A stretch of 8,989 nt of DNA from NCBI GenBank assembly GCA_964510525.1, contig CAZECE010000118.1, positions 1 to 8,989 of the forward strand, given 5' to 3'. A program made the position numbers and the translations under genes. The DNA is from CAZECE01 sp964510525 (GTDB lineage: Bacteria > Pseudomonadota > Gammaproteobacteria > Pseudomonadales > JANQJO01). Position 1 is the stretch's first letter, and every line of letters begins with the position of its first letter. Positions 1 through 6,300 of this stretch are shown here, piece after piece. The notes beneath the pieces are model-generated. The model worked only from the letters and a program-made list of their open reading frames with translations, was not told the DNA's origin and made no database searches.

Positions 1-519
1 AAACTGCCCGCAAGGACTCAACAGCAAGGCTTTACACTCATCGAGCTGATCATGGTCATCGTGATTCTTGGTGTGCTTTCCGCATTCGCACTGCCCAGAT
101 TTGGGGATTTAAGCGGTAACGCTGAACTGTCAGCCATTCAGGGTGCCAGAGCAGCCGTTCAATCGGCTTCAGGTATCGCTCACGCTCAAGCGATCGTTGA
201 GAGTCAAACAGGTGCCACAGGCCAGGTCACTCTTGAAGGTTTGGTTGTTCAGATGGTGAATGGCTACCCTTCTGGTGATAATGCCGATGATATTGATGAA
301 AGTGGTGCAAACGATGCGCTAGGCATATCAACGGGTTATGATAATACCATTTGTGGTGTTGCTGGCCTGGCCTCTGCCGATTTTACTTGCTCTGATGCGC
401 TGGTTAGTGGGGATCAAGTTTTAACTGTTACTTTAGTAGCAAACACGGGCTGCACATTTACATATACGGAGTCTGATGGCACATTACCGGCCACTGTCAG
501 TCCTGCCGCTTGCTCATAA
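1..519 (+). CDS. mshA: MSHA major pilin-like prepilin, 5' end outside window
   Basis: The reading frame is open from the first base, so the start codon lies upstream; 172 codons are visible before TAA at 517-519. Near the start is a class III prepilin signal, QQQG followed by FTLIEL, with Gly before the cut and Glu at mature position 5, then a hydrophobic helix ending at ALPRFGDL. The prepilin peptidase would cleave and methylate it, and the helix would pack into the pilus core. The C-terminal part is small and acidic with four Cys, as in pilin domains with disulfide loops. The mshA call rests on position directly before mshC and on major-pilin length; mshB, a close paralogue, is the alternative. 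It probably forms the shaft of a surface-attachment pilus. A 14-bp hairpin follows the stop. Family assignment is sure; the exact symbol is less so. Confidence 0.8.
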   Translation, partial: KLPARTQQQGFTLIELIMVIVILGVLSAFALPRFGDLSGNAELSAIQGARAAVQSASGIAHAQAIVESQTGATGQVTLEGLVVQMVNGYPSGDNADDIDESGANDALGISTGYDNTICGVAGLASADFTCSDALVSGDQVLTVTLVANTGCTFTYTESDGTLPATVSPAACS

Positions 520-530
520 TCAACACTGTA

Positions 531-569
531 CTGGTGTAACAAATTCGTAGAACAGATTTGTTACACCAG
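531..569 (+). other. Perfect 14-bp stem-loop after mshA
   Basis: CTGGTGTAACAAAT (531-544) and its exact reverse complement ATTTGTTACACCAG (556-569) flank an 11-nt loop. The hairpin starts 11 nt after the mshA stop. There is no T-run after the right arm, so it is not a standard intrinsic terminator. A likely role (inference) is protection or processing of the mshA mRNA 3' end, or partial attenuation between the major pilin and the minor pilins. Confidence 0.7.
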
Positions 570-620
570 CACTTCGAAATCACTTTTATATTTCACCCGC
601 TTTATACCAACACCCAATCA

Positions 621-649
621 TTGACAGTTGTTTCGACCAAACCTAAAAC
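621..649 (+). promoter_or_regulatory. Candidate sigma70 promoter for mshCDOP
   Basis: A perfect -35 hexamer TTGACA (621-626) is followed, after exactly 17 nt, by TAAAAC (644-649), which matches the -10 consensus at four of six positions. The predicted start is near 656, about 45 nt before the mshC ATG. It lies in the only sizeable gap of the pilus operon, where a promoter would make sense. The call is from sequence match only. Confidence 0.5.
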
Positions 650-690
650 CTTGAGCTAAATTTATATAAGGGCAAAAAAAACCTCAAGGT
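648..690 (+). promoter_or_regulatory. Inverted repeat covering the mshC ribosome-binding site
   Basis: ACCTTGAG (648-655) pairs perfectly with CTCAAGGT (683-690) across a 27-nt AT-rich loop. The right arm contains AAGG (686-689), the best Shine-Dalgarno candidate for mshC, 11 nt before its ATG. In a read-through transcript from mshA the site could be masked. In a transcript starting near 656 the left arm would be missing and the site free. The regulatory role is inference; an 8-bp repeat could also be chance. Confidence 0.35.
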
Positions 691-700
691 CGCATACTTC

Positions 701-1243
701 ATGGCAGAACAGCACTACAACGAATCCGGCTTTACGATGATCGAGCTGATCATGGTGATCATCATCGTGGGTATTCTCGCTGCTTCCGCCCGTGCCCTAC
801 TCAACACCGAAGCCTTTGAACAACGCTACTTTGCCGATGACACCTTACAAGCGATGCGCTTTGCCCAGCAAATTGCCATTACTCAAGGCTGTGCTGTTCA
901 ACTTGAGCTGAATAATAACGATGGGTTTTACCTCAAACAAGACGCCGATTGCGGCGTCGACGACACCCCCGACTTCACTCACACCAACTACCTCAACCGC
1001 CCCACCAGCACCGATGACTACACCAACACCGACTGGCCCGACGGCGTAACACTGACCGAAAATGACGCCACTTTGCCAGCCGCCGATTCGAATACCGGCC
1101 AATCCACCGTGGTGTTTTACCCCCAAGGATGGGCGTGTGTAGCCGATGGCAGCTCGGCGGAAGAATACACCTACGATTTTACCTCGACCTTTACCATTTC
1201 ACTCAACCTGGTTTGCGCCACTGGGTTCAGCTATGAAGGGTAA
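701..1243 (+). CDS. mshC: MSHA minor pilin MshC
   Basis: A 180-residue prepilin. The nine-residue leader MAEQHYNESG ends at Gly9 and is followed by FTMIELIMVIIIVGILAAS, with Glu14 at mature position 5 and a hydrophobic assembly helix. This is a type IV pilin/pseudopilin N-terminus, processed by prepilin peptidase at the inner membrane. The globular part is rich in Asp, Thr and Asn and carries several Cys. MshC is one of the low-abundance pilins of the MSHA system, thought to take part in initiation or tip assembly. It is first of four overlapping genes, and its TAA lies inside the start of mshD, so mshD is probably translationally coupled. The start is set by ATG at 701, giving a leader of normal length. 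Naming rests on the gene order mshA-C-D-O-P. Confidence 0.82.
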   Translation: MAEQHYNESGFTMIELIMVIIIVGILAASARALLNTEAFEQRYFADDTLQAMRFAQQIAITQGCAVQLELNNNDGFYLKQDADCGVDDTPDFTHTNYLNRPTSTDDYTNTDWPDGVTLTENDATLPAADSNTGQSTVVFYPQGWACVADGSSAEEYTYDFTSTFTISLNLVCATGFSYEG

Positions 1244-1724
1244 TCATTTCATCCAACAACCCAATGCCGGCTTTACGTTGGTTGAGATCATTATCTCAAT
1301 CGTACTGGCAGGCATTATTGCCGTCGGAGTTATTCAAGTGGCCGGGCAAATGACCAGCCGCTCGGCCAATCCGATGATTCGCTACCAAGCCGTTGCGATT
1401 GCAGAAAGTTATCTGGATGAGGTCCTCGCCCGCGAATTCACGATCAACCTCTCCAGTACCGAGTGTGATAATACCGGCCTCACCCGATCACAATTCACCA
1501 GCATTTGCCATTACCACAACCTCAACGACAACGGCGCCAAAGACCAAGTCGGTGACGACATCGACGGCTTGGGCAACTACAACGTCAGTGTCACCGTCGC
1601 AGAAGCCACCCTAGGCTCAGGCAGTGATACCATTCGTCAAGAAGACAGCCATTTGATCACCGTGACGGTCACCGCACCCGGCAACACATCCGTCTCGGTC
1701 AGCGCATACAGGACAAACTTCTGA
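1233..1724 (+). CDS. mshD: MSHA minor pilin MshD
   Basis: A 163-residue prepilin starting at ATG 1233, inside the last codons of mshC (11-nt overlap). The frame is open further upstream to 1146, but that start would add a 29-residue basic and Pro-rich tail before the leader, unlike any prepilin. From 1233 the leader MKGNHFIQQPNAG is 13 residues, ends at Gly13, and is followed by FTLVEIIISIVLAG with Glu18 at mature position 5. The first part resembles the GspI/PilV-like class (AIAESYLDEVLARE after the helix), which matches MshD. There is no clear Shine-Dalgarno site, so coupling to mshC translation is likely. It probably forms part of the minor-pilin complex at the pilus tip. Its stop overlaps the mshO start. 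Confidence 0.82.
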   Translation: MKGNHFIQQPNAGFTLVEIIISIVLAGIIAVGVIQVAGQMTSRSANPMIRYQAVAIAESYLDEVLAREFTINLSSTECDNTGLTRSQFTSICHYHNLNDNGAKDQVGDDIDGLGNYNVSVTVAEATLGSGSDTIRQEDSHLITVTVTAPGNTSVSVSAYRTNF

Positions 1725-2656
1725 TGGCACAGCTTAAGCAAACTCATTTAAACGCCTCAATGCCCGCCCAAGGCTTTACCTTGGTCGAATTGATCATCGT
1801 TATTTCATTAATGGGCACCATGGTCGCCATCGTGGGCGTTTTCATGTCCCGCCCTTTCCAAGCCTATGAAGATCAAGCCAACCGATCCAACCTGGTCACA
1901 ATCGTCACCTCCGCGCTGGTCAACATGAAAAGAGACGTCAATCAAGCCGTACCCAACAGCCTCAGGGTCAACACCAGTGGCAGCGTCAGTACCCTGGAAT
2001 TCATGAGCATTACATCTGGAGGGCGTTACCGCTACAGCGCCAGTGCCGATGATGAGGCGTTATCCCCAAGCATGGCCGACGCTCAATTTCACAGCCTCGG
2101 CAACATCTCAGCACCATCGACAGCAACCGACGCGGTTAACCGCTTGGTCGTTAACCCCCTAGACACCAACAGGCTCTACGAAGCCGCCGCTGATACCGAT
2201 GCCGATACCGACCCCGAAGGCATCATCACGCCGATGGATGCCAACCCTGACTCAACGGCCATCTCCATCACCCACACTCCCGACGCCGCAACCACAAACC
2301 CAGAAGACGATTTACTGCTCGACAACACCTATCAATTCGATCCCATTGGCAACGGCTCATTCCGCAAACGCTTTTACATTACCGATTCCCCGATGATGTA
2401 CCGCTGCGATACCGGCACTGGGGAACTAAGACGCTACCGCTATTACACACCCGCCGCCACAGGCGGCACCACCACACCGAGTGACGCAACCCCCACGACT
2501 GGCAATTTAGTGATTAACAATCTGTCTTTTTGCAGCATCAAATACGACCCCGGCACCGCCACCCGATCCGGAGTCGTGACCATCACCTTAGGTGTTTCGA
2601 TCAATAATGAAGAGGTGCGCATGGTGCAACAGTTACAAGTGAGTAACGCGCCATGA
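1724..2656 (+). CDS. mshO: MSHA minor pilin MshO
   Basis: A 310-residue prepilin, the largest of the set, as expected for MshO and for GspJ/PilW-like pilins. The leader of 17 residues ends at Gly17 (SMPAQG) and is followed by FTLVELIIVISLMGTMVAIVG, with Glu22 at mature position 5. The mature part has an alpha-helical stretch, then a long Asp/Thr/Pro-rich domain with two Cys near the C-terminus (MYRCDTG and LSFCSIKYDPG). The start overlaps the mshD stop by one base (TGATG), with AGGA at about 1710 as ribosome-binding site. Its stop overlaps mshP by 4 nt (ATGA). Its role would be in the minor-pilin tip complex of the MSHA pilus. The family is clear from the N-terminus; the name depends on gene order. 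Confidence 0.82.
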   Translation: MAQLKQTHLNASMPAQGFTLVELIIVISLMGTMVAIVGVFMSRPFQAYEDQANRSNLVTIVTSALVNMKRDVNQAVPNSLRVNTSGSVSTLEFMSITSGGRYRYSASADDEALSPSMADAQFHSLGNISAPSTATDAVNRLVVNPLDTNRLYEAAADTDADTDPEGIITPMDANPDSTAISITHTPDAATTNPEDDLLLDNTYQFDPIGNGSFRKRFYITDSPMMYRCDTGTGELRRYRYYTPAATGGTTTPSDATPTTGNLVINNLSFCSIKYDPGTATRSGVVTITLGVSINNEEVRMVQQLQVSNAP

Positions 2657-3156
2657 CACGACAGACGCCACTCACCCAACACAACGGCTCAACAAAAAAC
2701 CGGTTTAATCAGGCCCAACGCGGTGTAGCCCTAATGACGATGATCTTCATTCTGGTGGTGATGGGCTCCGCCGTGACCTTTATGGCCCGATTGAGCCTGA
2801 CGCAAAACTCCGCCACTAGCCAAGCCGTTCTGGCATCAAGAGCCAAGTATGCCGCCATGTCGGGTATTTTTTGGATGGCGTATCAACTGAACTGGAACAC
2901 AGAATCAACAGGAGATGCCTCCGATGCCACCGATGGTGATTCAGCCTGCACCAGCTCTGATGATGAGGTCATCAACAATTTAGCGGGTGATTTAAGTGGT
3001 TTTACCGTGACGGTCAACTGTGATTCCTCTCAATACACTGAAGGCAGTAATACGATTTACATCTTCAACGTCACCTCAACCGCCGAATTCGGCTCCCTAG
3101 GCGACGACAACTACGCCTACAAACAAGTCACCGTGGTTATGGAGCGCCAGGAATAA
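2653..3156 (+). CDS. mshP: MSHA minor pilin MshP (PilX/GspK-like)
   Basis: A 167-residue protein with an unusual prepilin N-terminus. A basic leader of about 24 residues ends in QRG and is followed by VALMTMIFILVVMGSAVTF. The residue at mature position 5 is Thr, not the Glu present in MshA, C, D and O here. Lack of Glu5 is typical of the PilX/GspK class, which sits at the pilus tip and needs no Glu5 contact with a subunit ahead of it; MshP fits this. The mature part has two Cys (SACTSS, VNCDSS), possibly a disulfide. The start overlaps the mshO stop (ATGA at 2653-2656). It is the last gene of the visible pilus operon; the large mshQ gene that follows mshP in Vibrio and Shewanella is not present downstream. 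Confidence 0.8.
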   Translation: MTRQTPLTQHNGSTKNRFNQAQRGVALMTMIFILVVMGSAVTFMARLSLTQNSATSQAVLASRAKYAAMSGIFWMAYQLNWNTESTGDASDATDGDSACTSSDDEVINNLAGDLSGFTVTVNCDSSQYTEGSNTIYIFNVTSTAEFGSLGDDNYAYKQVTVVMERQE

Positions 3157-3278
3157 TCTCTTAAAATGCCAAATCCCTCACACAAAAACTCCCGAGGGTA
3201 TACATCGTGCTTATAGCAATCTGCCTGCTGTTATGTCTTAATAGCGACCTCACGTACAGTAGACAAGGAGATCAACCA

Positions 3279-3629
3279 ATGAACAATTTTTACAAAATGC
3301 TGTTAAACGCTATTATCGTTTCTTTATTCGCCATTTCATCCGCGTGGGTTTCAGCAGAAACCAAACCCCAACTGCCTGAACAAGCTGCCGAAGCGGCTAA
3401 AGAAGCCACAGAACAAGCCAACGCATTCATCGAAACCGTCAACATCAACAAAGCCGATGCAGCCACTTTAGCCAAGCTGTTAAACGGCGTTGGTGAGAAA
3501 AAAGCTCAAGCCATTGTTGCGTTCCGCGAAGCCAATGGCCCATTCAAAAGCGCTGAAGAACTGACTCAAGTCAAAGGCATCGGCGAAGCCACTCTGGCCA
3601 AAAACAAAGCAGCGATTGTTTTGGAGTAA
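3279..3629 (+). CDS. Secreted ComEA-family helix-hairpin-helix DNA-binding protein
   Basis: A 116-residue protein starting at ATG 3279, preceded by AAGGAG (3265-3270) at good spacing. An in-frame GTG at 3207 would add 24 residues before a normal signal peptide and is less likely. Residues 1-26 form a Sec signal peptide, cut after VSA26. An Ala/Glu-rich helix follows (about 34-50), then two helix-hairpin-helix motifs at about 54-116: VNINKADAATL, NGVGEKKA, the GPFKSAEEL turn and KGIGEATL. This is the ComEA family, which binds double-stranded DNA in the periplasm and helps pull it in during natural transformation, together with type IV pili. Short stand-alone ComEA proteins like this are common in gammaproteobacteria, and not all are proven to act in transformation. 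A strong terminator follows. It may have its own promoter in the 122-nt gap after mshP, but none is clear. Confidence 0.88.
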   Translation: MNNFYKMLLNAIIVSLFAISSAWVSAETKPQLPEQAAEAAKEATEQANAFIETVNINKADAATLAKLLNGVGEKKAQAIVAFREANGPFKSAEELTQVKGIGEATLAKNKAAIVLE

Positions 3630-3645
3630 TCTTTACATTCTCTGC

Positions 3646-3678
3646 AAAAAGGGCTGCCATTTTGGCAGCCCTTTTTTT
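3646..3678 (+). terminator. Intrinsic terminator after comEA-like gene
   Basis: GGGCTGCCA (3651-3659) pairs perfectly with TGGCAGCCC (3663-3671) around a TTT loop, followed by seven T (3672-3678). Five A precede the stem, so it may also stop transcription arriving on the minus strand past pyrF and the repeat array. It starts 16 nt after the comEA-like stop. Confidence 0.93.
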
Positions 3679-3685
3679 ATTGACA

Positions 3686-3727
3686 CACGTCACCCCATTT
3701 TCGAAACACGTCACCCCATTTTCAAAA
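3686..3727. repeat. Two tandem 21-bp satellite repeats
   Basis: Two copies (3686-3706 and 3707-3727) begin CACGTCACCCCATTTTC and end in an A-rich tail. A third CACGTCACCCCA then continues directly into unit 1. Further copies lie at 3879-3899 and 4029-4049, plus one lacking its first bases before 3879. The first 12 bases are shared with the left end of the large units, so the satellites look like broken or slipped copies of that end. Confidence 0.85.
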
Positions 3728-3730
3728 CAC

Positions 3731-3840
3731 GTCACCCCAGACTTGATCTGGGGTCCAGAGCCGGAGGCACTTAGCTCGATGCTGCCAGGAGCTGGGCTAT
3801 GAGTGCTTACCCATGGATTCCAGGTCAAGCCTGGAATGAC
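3731..3840. repeat. Palindromic repeat unit 1
   Basis: A 110-bp unit. The left hairpin has stem CCCCAGA (3735-3741), loop CTTGA and TCTGGGG (3747-3753). The right hairpin has ATTCCAGG (3817-3824), loop TCAAG and CCTGGAAT (3830-3837). Read inward from each end, both start GTCA and have loop CTTGA. The centre is about 55 bp with no coding signal. Confidence 0.88.
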
Positions 3841-3902
3841 ACGAATAAACTTCGGTACTTAGCACCCCATTTTCAAAACACGTCACCCCATTTTCGAAAC
3901 AC

Positions 3903-4012
3903 GTCACCCCAGACTTGATCTGGGGTCCAGAGCTGGAGGCACTTAGCTCGATGCTGCCAGGAGGTGAGCTATCAGTGCTTACCCATGGATTCCAGGTCAA
4001 GCCTGGAATGAC
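3903..4012. repeat. Palindromic repeat unit 2
   Basis: 110 bp, nearly identical to unit 1; both hairpins are the same and the centre differs at only a few bases (for example GAGGTGAGCTATCAG in place of GAGCTGGGCTATGAG). The flank AAACTTCGGTA after the unit is shared with unit 1, which points to a recent tandem duplication of unit plus flank. Confidence 0.88.
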
Positions 4013-4052
4013 TGGAACAAACTTCGGTAATAGCACCCCATTTTCGACACAC

Positions 4053-4163
4053 GTCACCCCAGACTTGATCTGGGGTCCAGGGCTGGAGCCACAGAGTGAG
4101 ACGATTACTCATACTCAGCTTATGAGTTCTTACCCCTTGATTCTGAATCAAGTTCAGAATGAC
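4053..4163. repeat. Palindromic repeat unit 3, diverged, entering pyrF
   Basis: 111 bp. The left hairpin is as in units 1 and 2, but the centre is largely different. The right hairpin has changed to TTCTGAA, loop TCAAG, TTCAGAA, with both arms altered so that pairing is kept. Its last ten bases overlap the 3' end of pyrF (stop codon at 4154-4156). Confidence 0.85.
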
Positions 4164-4888
4164 GATAAAGCCAAATCCGCCAACACTTTTTCCACCGCCT
4201 TTTGAGGATCACTTGCCTGCGTGATCGGCCTACCCATCACCAAATAAGTACTCCCATTCACTATGGCTTCTTTTGGAGTACACACTCGCTGTTGATCATC
4301 TTTTGAATTAGGTTCCGCGGCTTTGGCAAACCGAATACCTGGGGTCACCAAGGTAAAAGCCCTCCCAAACGACGAGCGAAACAATGGCGCTTCTTGCGCA
4401 CTGGCAACGCAACCGTTCAACCCCACCCCCTGACACAAGTTCGCCAAACGCATTACGTGATCTTGAAGCCCAGACTCAACGCCCGTCTCCGCCAATTGCG
4501 TGGCATTCATGCTGGTCAGCACCGTAACGCCAATCAATAAAGGCGCATGAGATTTCTCTTGAACGGACATCACAGCGGCATGCAGCATCGACCGACCACC
4601 CATTGCATGCAAGGTCAGCATCCAAACCCCTAAGTCCGCCGCAGAAGCCACCGCACCGGCAACCGTATTCGGAATATCAAAGAGCTTGAGATCTAAGAAA
4701 ACCTCAAACCCCAAAGCTTGCAACTGCTCAACCACCGACGGGCCCGCCGCAATAAACAGCTCCTTGCCCACCTTAACCCGACACTGCTGAGGATTTAACT
4801 GTTTGGCCAGTTCCAGTGCCTGCGCCGAGGTAGCGCAATCAAGTGCGACGATTAATGGTGATGCCAATAAAGACGAAGTTGAATTCAA
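4154..4888 (-). CDS. pyrF: Orotidine-5'-phosphate decarboxylase
   Basis: A 244-residue protein of the usual bacterial PyrF length (about 230-245). It decarboxylates OMP to UMP, the last step of de novo pyrimidine synthesis, in the cytosol as a TIM-barrel dimer. Visible motifs in order: IVALDCA with Asp17, VKVGKELF with Lys39/Lys42, the catalytic FLDLKLFDIPNTV with Asp66, Lys68 and Asp71, VTPGIR at 182-186 and the phosphate-binding MGRPIT at 218-223. The usual Asp of the GxDYLV segment is replaced (GSTYLV). The start codon is TTG at 4888, with AGAAGGA seven bases upstream; no ATG fits. It lies 33 nt after lapB and is the last gene of lapA-lapB-pyrF, an order also found in E. coli. The last two residues (Ser-Phe) and the stop codon lie in palindromic repeat unit 3, so the native C-terminus was probably altered. 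Confidence 0.96.
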   Translation of the reverse strand: MNSTSSLLASPLIVALDCATSAQALELAKQLNPQQCRVKVGKELFIAAGPSVVEQLQALGFEVFLDLKLFDIPNTVAGAVASAADLGVWMLTLHAMGGRSMLHAAVMSVQEKSHAPLLIGVTVLTSMNATQLAETGVESGLQDHVMRLANLCQGVGLNGCVASAQEAPLFRSSFGRAFTLVTPGIRFAKAAEPNSKDDQQRVCTPKEAIVNGSTYLVMGRPITQASDPQKAVEKVLADLALSSF

Positions 4889-4921
4889 TGTTGATTCCTT
4901 CTTAAAGCAATTAATGAAAAC

Positions 4922-5989
4922 TCACACCAAATGCGACTTCAAGCTGCCCCATTGCTGGCAGCTGGGACAATTCCAATAAACAGACTGCCCCTCAAAACCG
5001 CAATGTTGACACTTATAATGAGCCTTCTTTGCAAATAGCGCTTCAATGCGTTGCTGCCAAGCCAACTCACTCTTCTCACTGTTCGCTGGTTGCGATAAAT
5101 CCATCCGCTGAGGCAAATCAGCCGCCAGGCCCTCTAAATACTGACCATAAGCCTCTTCTCGATCCAACGCTTGATAAGACGCCTTCATCATGCTCAAAAC
5201 ATCTGAAAAATACGCGAGATTCGAGGTTTCTAAACGCTGTAAAAACTTTAACGCACGCCGAAAATTTTGCCCATCAAAAGCGAGTACGCCCAACCCATAA
5301 CAAGCACGAATGGATTCGCCATCTAACCTTAGGGCTGATAAATAGTGGCGTTCCGCATCGTCGGTTCGACCATCTGCTTTGGCCAGCTCCGCCAACTCAC
5401 AGCGGTAATGCGCCAACACACTGGGAATGCCCGCAACCCCTAACTTTAATAGGGATTCAGCAACCGAAATAGCATGCTGCCACTCTTTCTCTTGCTCATA
5501 CAAATTTTGCAAATGTCGCAAAGCCCGCTCTTGCAATTCAGCAGACAAATCTCGCTCGTCTTGCAACAAATCCGACAGCACCTGCTCGGCCCGATCCAGC
5601 AACCCGGCCGCCAAATAGTCCTCCGCCAACGCCAGATGAATGTTTTGCCATTGGGCTCGCGTTAACAACCCTTTCGCCAACACGCTTTCATCTAGTAAGC
5701 CCTGGTGCAACCGAATCGCTCGATCCACTTCACCGTTGCGTCGGTACAAGCCCCCTAAAGCCAGATACAGCTCCAACGAATCGGAACTCACTTCCAACTG
5801 ATCCAAAAAAATATCCAATGCCCGATCGGTTTTATTCTGAATCAAGTACCCCAAGCCCTGACGGTATTGCTCGCCAAAAACGCGTGATCGTTCCGATAAC
5901 CGTCGCTTTAGATTACGCCGCCCGCTCCACCAGCCTGCGACGAACAAGCCACTGCCAAAGGCGCTCCATGCGACCCAATCCGCTATCAT
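4922..5989 (-). CDS. lapB: LPS assembly protein LapB (YciM), TPR protein
   Basis: A 355-residue protein with a single N-terminal membrane anchor (about residues 5-20, then GWWSGRR), TPR-type helical repeats from about 35 to 300 (for example the LEVSSDSLELYLALGGLYRR region), and a C-terminal rubredoxin-like metal knuckle with Cys327-x2-Cys330 and Cys341-x2-Cys344. LapB is an inner-membrane protein with its domains in the cytosol. In E. coli it regulates LpxC proteolysis by FtsH and so sets LPS synthesis. E. coli LapB is 389 residues, so this one is somewhat short, but all domains are present. The ATG at 5989 overlaps the lapA stop by 4 nt, with GAGG seven bases upstream. pyrF follows after 33 nt. 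Confidence 0.94.
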   Translation of the reverse strand: MIADWVAWSAFGSGLFVAGWWSGRRNLKRRLSERSRVFGEQYRQGLGYLIQNKTDRALDIFLDQLEVSSDSLELYLALGGLYRRNGEVDRAIRLHQGLLDESVLAKGLLTRAQWQNIHLALAEDYLAAGLLDRAEQVLSDLLQDERDLSAELQERALRHLQNLYEQEKEWQHAISVAESLLKLGVAGIPSVLAHYRCELAELAKADGRTDDAERHYLSALRLDGESIRACYGLGVLAFDGQNFRRALKFLQRLETSNLAYFSDVLSMMKASYQALDREEAYGQYLEGLAADLPQRMDLSQPANSEKSELAWQQRIEALFAKKAHYKCQHCGFEGQSVYWNCPSCQQWGSLKSHLV

Positions 5990-6300
5990 AATGCGGCCTC
6001 AGGCTGATCAGGTTTCTCAGACTTGTCAGCCTGCTTCTTTAATTGGCCCTTTTTTAATTGATAGCGCAACCATCGATTTTCAATGACTTTAAACTGCCAC
6101 AATACGCCGCCCACCAACAGGCCCAACACAAACCCCGACAACAACGTCCAAAGCAATGCATAGCCCAAGGTGACATCCGGGATGTCGCCAATCAAGGTCC
6201 GTACCACCACCAACTCGGGATTCGCGACCTGAAATTGCATCACCAGCAACGCCACGAACAACAGCAATATGACAAACAGCCCCCAAAAAACGCGCTTCAT
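5986..6300 (-). CDS. lapA: LPS assembly protein LapA (YciS/DUF1049)
   Basis: A 104-residue inner-membrane protein. I place the start at ATG 6300, giving MKRVFWGLFVILL, which matches the MK-hydrophobic start of known LapA proteins. GGAG lies nine bases before it. The frame is open to a TTG at 6318, which would add MMECGA. There are two membrane segments (about 5-22 and 46-68) separated by a loop with QVANPELVVVR, a typical DUF1049 feature. A charged, probably coiled-coil tail (about 71-92) follows on the cytosolic side. LapA acts with LapB in control of LPS synthesis, and the 4-nt overlap with lapB supports a joint function. In many gammaproteobacteria ihfB or another housekeeping gene precedes it; here the upstream neighbour is a divergent secretion locus. 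Confidence 0.92.
   Translation of the reverse strand: MKRVFWGLFVILLLFVALLVMQFQVANPELVVVRTLIGDIPDVTLGYALLWTLLSGFVLGLLVGGVLWQFKVIENRWLRYQLKKGQLKKQADKSEKPDQPEAAL

Larger units (their letters stand above)
3686..4163. repeat. Palindromic repeat array between comEA-like gene and pyrF
   Basis: This stretch holds no gene. It consists of three about 110-bp units (3731-3840, 3903-4012, 4053-4163) joined by 21-bp satellites beginning CACGTCACCCCATTTT. Each unit is bounded by GTCA at both ends, in inverted orientation, and each end folds into an 8-bp hairpin with a CTTGA loop. Units 1 and 2 are nearly identical, including flanks; unit 3 is diverged. The spacing between unit starts is 172 and then 150 nt, the difference being about one satellite. 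The hairpin type resembles intergenic palindromic repeats common in proteobacteria. The short reading frames across it, with recurring GVTCFENG, are translated repeat and not proteins. Confidence 0.9.

Noticed and set aside
845..1126. Minus-strand frame of 93 codons inside mshC
   Set aside because: It is a shadow of the prepilin gene, with low-complexity Gly/Val composition and no start signals.
1146..1232. Upstream extension of mshD by 29 residues
   Set aside because: It overlaps mshC deeply and would place a long Arg/Pro-rich tail before a normal 13-residue prepilin leader starting at 1233.
3207..3278. GTG start giving a longer ComEA-like protein
   Set aside because: ATG 3279 has AAGGAG at good spacing and opens directly on a standard signal peptide.
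3686..4163. Possible CRISPR array because of short direct repeats
   Set aside because: Repeats of 21 bp are directly tandem without unique spacers, the large units are 110 bp with inverted hairpin ends, and no cas gene is near.
3571..4205. Several open frames of 85-96 codons across the repeat array, with repeated GVTCFENG or matching peptides on both strands
   Set aside because: They are translations of the satellite and palindromic repeats, occur on both strands at once, and have no ribosome sites or known domains.
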